Assembly (NCBI GenBank): GCA_013368445.1
Contig: JAACJO010000009.1
Location: forward strand, 1,860,001 to 1,924,000
Reading direction: 5' to 3'
Origin: Leucocoprinus leucothites
Taxonomy: Eukaryota; Basidiomycota; Agaricomycetes; Agaricales; Agaricaceae
DNA: 64,000 bases
A model generated the notes under the pieces. The model did no database searches. It was given only the letters and a program-made list of their open reading frames with translations, and had not been told where the DNA came from. The position numbers and the translations under genes are program-made. Positions 11,517 through 24,386 of this stretch are shown here, piece by piece (the stretch's first letter is position 1; every line of letters starts with the position of its first letter).

Positions 11517-14500
11517 ATGTCTATGTTCCGATCTTTTACACGCAGTCTAGCCAGGAGCATTGACTTCATTGATGCATCACACGCACCAGTCGATACTGAC
11601 GGCGCCCGCCCAAAGACTCATACCACGGAGAACCGATTGGTCTTATTCCAGAACGCCCTCTCCAAGCCAGTAATAACGCTTGAAGATTTGGTGAGTAGAA
11701 TGTCCCGGCTAGTCTTTCATGCACTGAAAGCCATCGCCAGTCCGCTCTGATGGACTTGATCAAGCATGGGGACGAAATGGACGACCGTAAGCTATTGGTA
11801 GGTCGTCGCCTCGTGGCCTCCACGCTTTTCGTTACTCACTTTTGCCCAGCTGGAGAAGCTGTTGACCAAAATGGCGCGCTTCTCAGGCTTCCAAATATCC
11901 CTTGAAATACAAAAAGCCGTAATCAGCCTTCGTTCGTACCTTTTATGTTCCTTTTATGAGCTTCTTATTAACTGCCTTATACAGTATACAAGGACCTACC
12001 TCATCCGCCTAATGGCTTCCTATCTCCCCTCGATATCACGCGCGCCGTTCATATCGCTTCACAGCCAGATGCGCTTCTCCCTCCCAAGATGCCCAAACAT
12101 GTACACTATGCATTCCGCGCCGCTGATGGCTCAAACTATAATCCCCTCATTCCTGGCATCGGGAAAGTTGGTTCACCTTATGCACGTTCCGTCCCTTCAA
12201 CCAACCTTACCCCCACAACCACTCTTCCCGATCCCGAACTTGTCTTTGACACCCTTTTGAAACGCGAAGAGTTTGTTCCACACCCTACTGGGACTTCATC
12301 CCTCTTCTTTGCATTTGCAGATCTTGTTATTCACAGCATCTTCAACACCGACCACAATGATTCTGCAATCAACCAGACAAGTAGTTATCTCGACCTCAGC
12401 GTTCTGTATGGCAACTCGGAGAAAGAGCTTGATGGGGTTCGAGCCAATGACGGCACCGGAAAACTCAAGCCCGATTGTTTTACGGATATGAGGCTCCTGA
12501 TGATGCCGCCCGCCAGCTGCGCTCTTTTGATCCTTTTGAACCGTAACCACAACGTACGTATATGTGTGCCTGTTCCTTTTTCGTTCCCGTGTCACTCACC
12601 GGCCCCCGCAGTTCATCGCACAAAAATTGTTTGATATCAACGAACATGGTCGCTTCATGGATCCTTCAGGCCTCTCTCCTGAGGCCAAGAAGATGCAGGA
12701 TGACGAGATTTTCCACCGCACTCGTCTTGTCAACTGTGGATACTTTATGCAAATTATTCTTGGTGGTACGTTACGCTTTGATCGCTCTAAACGCTCGTGA
12801 GTCTCATCTAATCCCCATACAGACTATGTGGGTGCCATTCTCGGTCTCGTGCGGGATGGATATGATTGGCGACTTGATCCTCGTATGGTGAGCCCTTACC
12901 TCCGTTTCGACTTTTTGATGAGAGTCTAATTGGTGTTGTATCAAACAGGAAATGAGAGAAAAGGATCACACAGTGTCCCCCAGGGGTGAAGGCAATGTCG
13001 TTTCGATCGAGTTTAACTTGCTTTACCGCTGGCATGCCACACTCTCCGAAGAAAATGTCTCATGGTTTGAGGCCGAACTTGCCAGAGAGTTGCCCAAGGG
13101 CGTGGATATTGCCACTACGGCTGGATTCAAGGCAGCTGCCCATTCCCTCATGGGCAAGTGGACCTCGGTTCCGCCCACTGAATGGACCTTTGGCGGGTTA
13201 GTATTTGCGAGTCAACTGTCACAGCTAGCGCTAAAGATGTCTCCACAGATTATCCCGTGTTGACGGACAATTCCGAGACACGGACTTGGCGCAAATTCTT
13301 CAGAATTCTACAAAGGACGTTGCTGGCGCTTTCAAGGCTCGCGGCATTCCTGAGTGTATGAGGCGGATCGAGGTCCTTGGCATTATGAAATCCCGCGAGT
13401 GGGGTACCTGCTCCGTACGTTTTCTGAGCCTATCCACTCCTCATGAGACCATGCTAACCGCACGATAGCTCAACGAGTTCAGGAAGTTCATGGGATTGAA
13501 GCGTACGTTCGATCATGGTATTCTTCTACGGGATTTTCAACTGACCTGTTTCTTGTAGCATATGCCACCTTTAAGGATTGGAATCCTGACCCAAAGGTTC
13601 ACGAGTCTGCAGAAGCACTTTATAGGGATATCGATAGGCTCGAACTTCATGTTGGTCTTCAAGCCGAAGAGGCCAAAGTGCCAGGTGACGGAGCAGGCCT
13701 ATGCCCAGGTTACACCATCTCTCGGGCCATCCTTTCCGATGCCATCTGTCTTACCCGTGGTGACAGATTCCTTACTACTGATTTCACACGTAAGCTCCAA
13801 TCCTTTCTGTTGTTTGACCTCCAGCTTGACAGATGTGCTTTAGCATATAATCTCACTGCTTGGGGCTGGAATGACTGCCAATACGACAAAGACGACGGCT
13901 CATACGGCGGCATGTTGACAAAGTTGCTCTTCAGGACACTTCCGGACCACTACCCGACGGGATCAGTCCTCGCACACTTCCCGTTCACTATCCCTAAGCA
14001 GATGTTTGACACCTTCACGAAGAGGAATGACGGCAGTGTTGACAAGTATCGCTGGCCTGCTGAGCTTGAAAAGTCCTCGACCAACGGTGTCGAGCCTCTT
14101 CCTGCCATCGGATCCCATGCCTGGAAGATTGTCAATGAATACGAAGCAGTGGAGAGGGTGTTGACTACCGAGGCTTCGAGCTACACTTCGGGTGTGTCCC
14201 AGCGTCAAGAATCTACCCTAGAGCTTGTTCTGCGGCAGGGAAAGCGGGTACGTTGAATTCACAAGCGCTTTGCCCAATTGCGGAAGCTGATCTATATATC
14301 TTTTTTAGGGTAGAGATAGTACCTTCAAGAGTATTCAGGCCAAGCAAGCCGCTGTCACCGAGGCCATTGCGGATGGTAACAGATGGACTGAATATTTCAA
14401 GAAGAAGACGGAAATCCTTATGCAACGCAAGGCTTTCAAGCAAATCGGTTCGGATAATCCTGAGTATGTCGATATTGTCAAGGATGTCATCAATTTGTTG

Positions 14501-15703
14501 CCTGTTCACTGGATTTGCGAGGAGATTGTAAGTCTTAGCTTTCGTGAATGAAGCTCTATGCACTCAAAAAGTCAATTGCAGACTGGCATTCCACTTAAAT
14601 CTGATTGCAATCCTCGAGGTACTCTGTACGAGCAGGAAACATGCGATAAACTCGCCGATATCGCTCGTTATGTCTACATCGACTCTACCCCAGTCGACGA
14701 CTTTAAGTATCGGGAGCGATCCCAGAAGCATGCCCAGGAGTTGATTGGCTTCATTGAAGAGGGCCTCGAGAGCGCTGATAGCCAGTTTGTGAGTTTCTTT
14801 TTGATTAAGTTCGATGAAACTCTAGCTCACATCAGTTTAGTCCAGCATTGGTGGTGACGTGCTCGAGTGGGTCAGACTCCATAAGAGGTCCGAGAGCGCC
14901 AAGTTCTTGAGAAAGCTTCGGGGGAGCATTGGTAATACCCCCAACGCGAACCTGGCTATCAATGTCTTCAATGCTACTATCCCCACTGCTGCACTGTTCT
15001 CCAAGGCTGTCGCTCTGGTCGTTGATTACTTCCTTGAAGAAGCGAACCAGCAGGCGAGGGAGGAGATTGTCATGATACACCAGGCGAATGAAAAAGATGC
15101 GTCTGCGAAAATTATGGGATACGTTCGTGAGACTCTTCGTCTCCGTCCGATCGTGAGTGTTTCCCTATTGTGCTTGGAGAACGCCGCCTGACTTTTGCTT
15201 TGTATAGTTTGCTGGTGTCTACCGCACCGCTCTAAAGCAGGTTGCTTCAGAGGGTCTCAACATTCAGGACTGGGTGTTCGCGGATATTGCCACGGCTAAT
15301 GTGAGTTAAACTTGGTACCATGGGATATCACACCTCGTTTAACGACATCGAAACAGAATTCGCTTGGGAAGACTCCTGACTACGCGCGCCCCGTTGGCAA
15401 GCAGGGTATCTTGACGCCATACAAAGATGGTCTTTTGACACCGAAATTCTTCGATGTTGTGGTGCCTGTCATTGTCGGAACGATTTTGAGCCAGAAGGGT
15501 CTGAAACGAGCGGCCGGAGAGTCTGGGAAGCTTACTAAGTGAGATTTGATGATTATTTTTAATTCGGCGGTGAATTGACGTTTGTGTGTTACAGGTTTGT
15601 TGAGGATTGGCATGGGACCAGACGCGAGGAATATGTGAACATATCTGGGCTTGTGACGCCGTGGCCGGATGTTATGATTGTTGAGTTTGAGCCTAGGGCA
15701 TGA
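11517..15703 (+). CDS. ppo: Psi-producing oxygenase / linoleate dioxygenase (heme peroxidase + P450-like domain)
   Basis: The multi-exon gene encodes roughly 1,050 residues. The N-terminal two-thirds is an animal-type heme peroxidase. It shows LYKDLPHPPNG, the distal histidine in FADLVIHSIFNTDHND, the SSYLDLSVLYGNS block, and the proximal histidine with catalytic tyrosine in NLLYRWHATLS. Later blocks include PGYTISRAILSDAICLTRGD and YNLTAWGWNDC. The C-terminal third is P450-like (INVFNATIPTAALFSKA, GYVRETLRLRPI with ExxR-like ETLR, and TPWPDVMIVEFEP). The cysteine heme-ligand loop is absent: YKDGLLTPKFFD stands where FGxGxHxCxG is expected. The family oxygenates linoleic acid to hydroperoxides and makes oxylipin (psi) signals controlling development. 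By analogy with cysteine-less PpoC, this enzyme probably lacks isomerase activity. The start at 11517 (ACCACCATGT) is chosen over 11463 from the TATA position. One intron uses GTTCGT as donor. Confidence 0.9.
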
Positions 15704-15725
15704 TGATGATGATGATGATGATGAT
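15701..15725. repeat. (TGA)8 microsatellite overlapping the ppo stop codon
   Basis: Eight perfect TGA units begin exactly at the ppo stop codon. Loss or gain of whole units would not alter the protein. Confidence 0.9.
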
Positions 15726-16515
15726 CTTATTTTTTTTTTCTGTTTGTTTCATTTCTACATCACGATCAATCTTGTTTATACATTATGGTATTTAATATCA
15801 CGTACTACTAGCAGCCTACCTATCTGTGCCTGAATCTGCGTTGTAAAGAAAAATATTTCTGGTTCGAGTAATTTATCCTTGGCTTGGAGCCGTTTTTTGT
15901 GTCGAACGATTCAAACGTATAATGGTATTTAGACAAGCGATACTGAATTTCTGCTTCTGAGATGATGCCCGAGTGTCAAGTCAATGGCACTAGGAATGAA
16001 CTACCTGTAATAGGAGTAGGACGGGGATCAGGCATCCAAGCAAAATGTAGACAGAGAATACCTTTAGTGTATTTCGGCACATGGGAATGTCATACGCCCT
16101 ACGCTTTGGATAGAATGAGTCTGTGTGTGACATTGGGAAGTTTGGGAGGAGTCCCCGCGCTGTTCTTACTCCCAGAATATAGCACTCACCTACGGCTCTG
16201 AAAATGTGCCATTGAGCTTTGGTCGCGTTAAGACTCGGAGGTCACGGTCAACAATATTACTTTTAAGGTCAACAAATGTGCTTTTAGTTTGTCACTTAGC
16301 TGAATCTTGTGTTGATCAAGCTCGTGACGGTGAGTTCTTAAGGTCTCAACGCCATCTGGCAGCTGCAGTGAGAATTAATATGTGTGTCTGTATTCCGGAT
16401 TTCCGAAATAGTGCATATTGGTTGAACTGCAAGTCACGGGATCAAACATTAGACCGCGTCGTGAGCCTCGAGCTCTGAACCGCCACTAGCTCCCTGTTGA
16501 TTCCTCTATCCTTCC
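15726..16515. other. ppo-myosin intergenic region
   Basis: It contains the ppo 3' flank with T-rich stretches and the myosin upstream region. Frames at 15962-16201 and 16206-16478 have no recognisable domain. Confidence 0.4.
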
Positions 16516-19500
16516 ATGGCTGTTGCCCGGCCAAATGCTGCTGCAGATGCAGCGCGACAGCCCGCACAAGTCTGGGTCCCCGATATCAAAGAGGGATATC
16601 TTGCTGGTTTGGTTCTAAGTGAAGATGAAGAAGCCGCGGTGGTAGAACTGGAAGGGGGGGAGGTGCGTGACCGTTTGTGGACAAGAAAATAATAATCTGA
16701 ACGGGTCTAGGTTAGAAGAGTTCCGTTTGACTCTTTGTTCAAGATGAACCCGCCAAAGTTTGACCGGGTCGAGGATATTGCGGATCTAACGTTCCTCAAC
16801 GAAGCAAGTGTCGTGCACAATCTCCGATTAAGGTACTATTCAGGTGCTATCTACGTGCGTTTCAACCCCGTATCAAGCTTCAACGTCGTATTGACATTCG
16901 GGTCTGATAGACGTACTCGGGCTTATTCTTGGTTGCCATTAACCCTTACCAGAGTCTCCCCCTCTATACCGATGTGATTATACAACAATACCGTAACAAA
17001 CGACGAGACGACAATCCGCCCCACATTTTTGCAGTTGCTGAGCGTGCATGGGTGAATATGGGCGATGAAAGAGAGAATCAAAGTATATTGATTACGTGCG
17101 TTTCTCGATCATCAATTAGCCCCTAACGATATTGTGTTCATCTTGGTTGCAGTGGTGAATCGGGTGCTGGAAAGACGGAAAGTACAAAGAAGGTTATCCA
17201 ATACCTTGCAGCAATTGCTACAGATACACAAGCTCCTGTGCAACCCACACACACACGGAATGGCACAATTGGATCGACGGCTACGATGCCTTCCACCGGG
17301 TTGTCGAAGAATATGACACGAAAGGGTCACTTTTCTTCAAATTCAGTCTCGACAACCGGTCCTCAGCTGACGTCCAAGGGGCGCCTTGGTTTACTCGAGC
17401 GACAAATTCTGCAAGCCAACCCGATCTTGGAGGCATTCGGCAATGCTCAAACACAGAGGAACAACAACTCGAGTCGGTTTGGCAAGTTCGTGAGAATCTC
17501 GTTTGCGCCAGATGGAAGTATTGCTGGAGCGAATATAGACTGGTACCTGTTGGAGAAGAGTCGGGTGGTGTATAGAAACGAGGCTGAGAGGAATTTCCAT
17601 GTATTCTACCAGTTGCTTGCGGGTGGTCGCGTGCTCAAAGGTGCGTATTTGTTCGTCCTGGCGGTAAACGTATCTGACACCATCTCAGATGCTTTACTCC
17701 TAAACGGGGACGTCGAAAACTACGAGTATCTTAACAAGAGCAGACGGGAGATCGATGGTATTGACGATGCAGAGGAATGGAACGCATTGAAGGTGTGTTG
17801 ATCTAAATTGTTCTATATCTCATACTGACACCTCCGATAGGTCGCTCTTGACGTGGTCGGTTTCACGCAGGAGCAGCAATTTGACCTATTTAGAGTCGTT
17901 GCAGCAGTTCTCCACATTGGAAATATTGTGATCAACTCCACTCGCGCGGACGACGCGACGATGCAAGACACCTCACAAGCAGAACGTGCTTGTCATTTGT
18001 TAGGCATCCCTTTGGCCGAGTTTACACGCGCTGTTCTTCGGCCACGAGCTCTCGCAGGACGTGAATGGGTCACTCAGGCCCGTACACGGAGACAAGCCCT
18101 CGACGAACTTGCTGCCCTTTGCAAGACTCTCTACGAGAAATCATTTGGTGCTCTCGTCGATCACATTAATCGTGCCTTGGACCGTCCTTCGTCCAAGTCG
18201 ACGTTCATTGGTGTCCTCGATATTGCCGGCTTTGAGATTTTCGAGGTCAACGGCTACGAGCAGCTTCTCATCAATTACACAAACGAGAAGTTGCAGCAAT
18301 TCTTCAATCATCACATGTTTATTCTCGAACAGGAGGAGTACGCTCGTCAGAACATAAAGTGGGATTACGTGAACTTTGGTTTAGATCTCCAACCCACCAT
18401 CGACCTTATTGAGTCCACTGGGAACGTGATTGGTATCCTCAGTTGTCTAGACGAGGAGTGTATCATGCCCAAAGCCACCGACCTCACCTTCACCAATAAA
18501 CTACATGCCCTCTGGGCAAGTGGCGAGGAAGAGGAAGAATTCCACCATCCTGGAAAAGACAAGTATGAACCGACCCGCTTTGAGCAGGGCTTCATCATCC
18601 AGCACTACGCTGCCAAGGTCGATTACCGGACAGAAGGATGGCTGGATAAGAACAAAGACCCACTCAATGACAACCTTACTCGCGTCCTCGCTGCCTCGTC
18701 CGAACCGTACATTGCAGCCCTCTTTGCAGAATATGGCGACATGTCATTACCCGGCGGCGCCAACAACATATTCAATGCTGGAAAGAAACGTACTCTGAAG
18801 AAGGGTGCATTCAGAACTGTAGGACAGCGTCACCGAGAACAGCTGTCCAGCCTCATGACCCAGCTACGATCGACTCAACCCCACTTCGTCCGCTGCATCG
18901 TTCCCAACAATTACAAGAAACCTCACCGTATCGACGTTCCCATAGTCCTCGACCAACTACGCTGCAATGGTGTCCTGGAAGGTATTCGCATCGCTCGCTT
19001 AGGATACCCGAATCGACTCCCCTTTGTGGAGTTCCGCCAACGATACGAGATATTAACACCTGGAATTATACCCCGTGGATATATGGACGGTCGAGAAGCG
19101 TGTCGTCGTATGGTCAGCTACTTAGAGCTGGACGAAAGTATATTCAAGATCGGCACCTCCAAGATCTTCTTCAAAGCCGGTGTTCTCGCCGAGCTGGAAG
19201 AACGTCGAGACTTGCTGCTATATGAGATCTTCACGCGGGTACAGGCTAGCGCCAGGATGTGGACTGCGAGAAGGCAGATGAAGAAGATTTTGAATAGGGC
19301 GATTGCGATACGAACTATTCAGAGGAACGCTCGGGTGTACAACGAGCTGAGGGAATGGCCTTGGTGGCAGCTTTATACCAAAGTGCGACCTCTACTAGCC
19401 GCTACGAGGAGTGATGAGGAGTTGAGGAAGAAGGAGTTAGAGCTGACTCTAATTAAAGAGAGAGCTGAGAGGGACAAGAAGGAGCGGGAGGCGTTGGAGA

Positions 19501-22500
19501 ACCTGAAGATGGCTTTGGAATCTGAAAAGAACAAGGTAGAGGAAGCTTTGGAGGCGGAGAGGGCCCTGGCAATGGATAAGGATGCTTTGCTCGAGCGGAG
19601 CAAGAAACGCGAAAGCGAGTTGGAGGAAGAAGTTGCTGCTTTGCAGAGTGATCTTGATTTGCTGGATTCTCAACTTGACCGTGCTATGAAGTTGCAGAAG
19701 GAGAGTGAAGAGAAGTATGAATCATTAAAGGAAGCTTTCGATCAGGCTGCAGAGCATCTTGTGCGTATGGAGGCGGAACAGAAGGAGTGGGCAGAGAGAG
19801 AGGCGGAACTGCTAGAGGAGTTAACTGGGGCGAGGGAGGAGTGCGATACCCTTTTACACAATCAGGAGGAACTACGAAAGGTTGGCGAGGAGCTGAAGAA
19901 TATCGCTGTACAGCAAGAGGAGGATTTGGGCCGTACAAGAGAACGGCTTGATTCGAGCATCAGGGAACTTGAAGGGAAACTTGAGTCGGAACAGAAAGCG
20001 AAGTAAGAGACACTATTTGTGTTTCGTGTCCGTGTACTCAACGTTCCATAGGGAGGCCCTCAAGACCAAATCATCTCAACTGGAAAACGAAGCTCGTCTG
20101 GCTAAAGAACAATTGGCCGAAGTGACTCGGTCAGCAACCGAGTACTCCGACATGATCACAAAAAAGGAGGAACAGATCAGAGTCTTTAGCAGGGATCTCG
20201 ATAATTTCCGAGTCGAGGGAACACGAAGGCAGAAAGAAATTGCTGAGCTGCGTAGTCAAAAGTCCACTCTCGAGGCTCAACTCCAAGCTGAGCGGCAGGA
20301 TTCTGCCCAGGAACAGTCCCTCCGTATCACCCTACAGAAGGAACTCGACGACTTGCGATCCTTGCTCCAAGCTAAAACAAGCGAAGAAACACGCCGGAAC
20401 GAAGTTGAGAAGAGTAAAGAGGCAGAACTGGCTGATTTGCGAAATCAGGTCAGCGAGCTGAAGCACGAGTTGATGGAGGTTAGGAGGAATGCTCTTGACG
20501 TGCAAAGCAAGCTTGAGTTAGAGAAGACGAATGCACTTAGGGAACAACGGTCCCTCGAATCAAGCTACAACTCATTGCTCAAGCGGGAAGGTGACGCTTC
20601 TTCACAACTTTCGCGGACAAAAGTGGAGCTTGCAGAGCTGGAGAAGTCGAAGCGGAGTATGGAATCTGAGCTGCAGACCCTGAGGACAAGGCAGATTGAG
20701 ATGGATAGTCAGCTGTCGGAGGCCGTAAAGAATAAAGAGGTGAGTATTTTCTTACTCTATATTATTGACAAAACTCAGCTCGTGCTCTAGAACCTGGAAC
20801 GCCAGTTGAACATTGCTCAAGCCCGTTACAAAGACTTTGAGGATGTTGTTCTCGAGCATCAGCGCGAGAAAGAGAACAACGTTCGTCAGCTTGAGACAGC
20901 TCGCAAGGAGCTCGAAGTTCAATCAACCAAGCGAGCCGAGCTGGAGAAATTCTGCTCTGGTCAGAAAGCCGAGCTTATGAAGCTCAAGGATCGGAATGTC
21001 AAACTCGACCGTGAGCTGAACAAAGCTCTAAAAGACTTGAAGGACCGGGAATGGGAAATCAAGCAACTCGAATCCAGGCAGGACAAGACCATCGTAGAAC
21101 ACGTGCATGTCCTTGAAGAAGCAAAACGAGTCACGGATCGTCAACTGGCAGAGGCTCAGCTGGAGTTGCAGAAAAACCAAAGTTACATCCGGTCGCTGGA
21201 GAAGACCAGAGGTCGCTTGATGATGGAAGCGGAGGATCTGACGAGAGAGACTGAGAAAGAGAAACTAGAACTTCGACAGAAAGAAAAGAACATCAAGTTG
21301 CAGGAGGAGAGGGCGACTCGCGCATTGGCAGACGTCGAGAAAGAGCGCCAAGCTCGTGATACAGCTGCTCTCGAGGCACAGCGACTACGATCTGAGCTCG
21401 AGGGCACCAGAAATCAGGCTAATGAGTTGGCCGAACATTTGGCGTTTGTGCAGAAAGCGAAGGAGAACCTGGAGAGTGAATTGGAGCGACTTGCTGACGA
21501 GAGCGTCAACACCGATTCCCTTTCCAAGATTCAACGCCAATACGAAACACGTATCACACAGCTGGAGGAGCAACTAGAGGAGGCGGAGATGGCCAAGTCA
21601 ACCGCGGCGAAAATTCGAGAGAATATCGAGCGTCAACATGCAGAGATCCGTCGTCTTGTCATGCAAAATGGTCCTCGGGATAGTGACTTCCAAAATCGGT
21701 TATTGCAAGAGCTGAAAGCGGCTGATAGCGTGCTCGAACGCGAGATGAACCGAAAGACACCTCGAAGAAGCGGGGCCCATGAACTTCAGACTCTCTCTAA
21801 TCTGAGTACACCGACAAAGAACAAGTCTCCACCTAGCGCTCCCACCACTCCCTCAGTCGACCGTGAAGCTCAACAAGCGCGAGCTAACAGTGATCGACAG
21901 GTCACCGTTTTGAAACAACATGTCCAAGTCCTCGAGCTCCAGATGGCCGCTTCTGATCGAGTCCGCCATCATCTCGAGATGTCTCTCCGAGAGTTGACAG
22001 CAGAACTCGAGAACAGCGATGGGTCCAAGCAGTTCCTACAACAGTATCGTGCGCGGTTAACTCAGGAGAACTCGAGACTGGCAGAGTTGTTGAAGGATGA
22101 AGCTGATGCTCGTAGGACTGCAGAAGCAGCTCAGGTTGAAGGGATCCAGGCTATGTGGGCGAAGTTCCAGAAGACGATCGCCAATGAGAGAGATAGCTAT
22201 TCCCGATTGGAGGAGTCCAGGAAGGCATTGGTGAGTGAGAGGTCGTTGCTTTCATAGATCAGAGTTAATGACTCACTTTGGCACGTAGCTTGTCCAGCAA
22301 CGGAATGCTCAGGCCGAAATTGAAGCCCAGAAGGGACAAATTCGCGAATTCACTCATGCCAAGAAACAGCTTCAGAAAGAGGCAGCTGAGTTGCGTGAAC
22401 GATTGGAGAGTTTGAAGAACGAGACTAGTAGTGAGTACCCCCGCGGCCGCGGATAAGGAACATACTGCTAATCGTCAATGCAGACGCCAAGCGACAACTT

Positions 22501-24290
22501 CAGAAGAAGCTTCAAGATGACGAGCTCAAGTCGACCACATCCGCAGCGGCTGAATCGGGTAATGATGAAATTAAATTTCTTGGCTTGTGGTTTAACGGAT
22601 AATATTATAGAGCTCAAGGCGGCAATTCAATCGTATCAACAAAAGGAGCAGGGATACCTAGAGCGACTCGAGGCTACCGAAATCGCAAGAGCAACAGCCG
22701 CTCGTGGTGAGGCATATGGTAAGGAATATCCTTGTCCCATCCCATCAGTTCGGCTTTAAAGACTTTCTATAGCTCGTCGTACCCTTGAAACCACGGAGAA
22801 GGCGTTGGCAGACACTAAGGCAGAAGCAGATTCAGTCAAGAAGAAATTCCACTCAGTGGAGAAGAAGTTGCGATCGATGGAATCCAAGCTAGAGGAAGAA
22901 GGTCGCGAAGCATCTGACCTGGCCGTCATCCAGAAGCGCCTTGAGGAAGAGTTAGATGATGAACGAGAACAGCATCAGAAAGACCTTGCTGAACGTGACT
23001 TTACAATTGATCAGACTCGCAAGAAATATCAAGGTACAGTCAACCTCTCTTTTTGCTGATCTCTGGTCTCATGCTTGCATTCTAGCTGAACTTGCACAAC
23101 TGAGCGAGGAGCTTCAGTCGCAACGCGACAGTCTAAGTAGACTGCGCGAAGAGAACCGAAAAATTCGTTCCGACTTTGACGAACTTCAGCTCCGCTACGA
23201 TGATGAAGTCTACAACAGTGGAGGATGGAAGAAAGAGAAGGAGCGTATGGAGACAAAGATCCAAGATATCACCAAGGCATTCGAAGCATCTACACACGCA
23301 CAGAGTGAACAACAAGCTCAAATCGTGGCACTCCATCAACAAGTCCGCGAATTACGTGCGGTGCTAGATGATGCCGAGGCAGAGCGTGCAATGCTCCAGA
23401 AAGCTCGTCGTGCGCTTCAAGCAGAGTTGGAGACAATCAAGATTGATCATGTTGATACGAATCGGTCAATGTCAGATACGGAATTCCAGCGGTTACAGTT
23501 GAAGAAGCAGGATCTTGAGAGGACGCTAGAAGAGCAAGGAGATCGTGTGTCCCAAGCATTGGATAGGATGAAGAAAGCTGAAGCCTACGCGACGGAGTGC
23601 TTCAGTGAACTTGAGCGAGTGAGGAAGGAGAATTCGACGCTCGATCGTCAAAATGTACGGTTCCGTACATTCATGTTTTCGCGGCAGGGAGGCTAACCAT
23701 TTGACAGGCACAACTGGAGAAACAAGTCAAAGAGTTGAACGTCCGCATTGTGGACCTTGAGACGAGATCATATGCCAACTCGCCACGACCCACCACGATT
23801 TCACGACGAGTAGATTCCCGCATTGAAGAGCTCACGAATCAGTTGAATCAGAGTAACCGAGAGAAGGGCACGATGGGGCGCTCAGCAGAAAAGTTGGCAA
23901 AGGATACCAAATTCCAGCAGTCTGAGCTTGAACGGCAGCGAATCAAGTTTGAAGACGAGAGGAAGGAGTTTGAAGCTCGCATTCAAGATTTGAGGAATGC
24001 ACTAGACACAGTGGTATGTTGCCGGATCTTCGCTCCTAGATGTCACATTGATATTGAAATGCTTTGACAGCAAACGAAGGAACACGAGCTACAAGCGGCT
24101 AACCGTCGAGTGACAAGGGAAGCTGTCGACTATAAGCAGCGGAACCTCAAGTGAGTTGCAACCTCTCTTTCCATTAACGCATGCTGATGATGATATTAGT
24201 CTTGAGCGGGAGATGGAACGACTACAGAGCCGGCTAGGGCGACCCGCGTCATCCTCGATCGGCTCACCTCATAGCTCGCCACGGAAGTAA
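16516..24290 (+). CDS. Conventional myosin II heavy chain
   Basis: About 2,300 residues are encoded in many exons from the ATG at 16516 ([15 protein letters not shown]). An N-terminal SH3-like segment ([16 protein letters not shown]) precedes the motor. Motor motifs include the P-loop [13 protein letters not shown], the switch I region [13 protein letters not shown], switch [19 protein letters not shown], an actin-binding stretch [15 protein letters not shown] and the SH1 helix region [14 protein letters not shown]. The converter and IQ segments follow ([30 protein letters not shown]). The rest is a very long heptad-rich coiled coil ending [12 protein letters not shown]. This matches type II myosin, the homologue of yeast MYO1 and fission yeast myo2. 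It dimerises through its tail and drives the actomyosin ring in cytokinesis and septation. No frameshift is seen. The next gene starts only about 100 bp downstream on the same strand. Confidence 0.96.
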
Positions 24291-24386
24291 CGAACGACCT
24301 TCACGATTTTTTTCTTCTAATGTACTTATCTCTGCTGTTCTCTACGTAATTATGATACCCTCCATCTTGTTGTATTTTGGTCATAC

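Noticed and set aside
19684..19938. Antisense frame inside the myosin tail
   Set aside because: It is a shadow of the heptad-repeat coding sequence.
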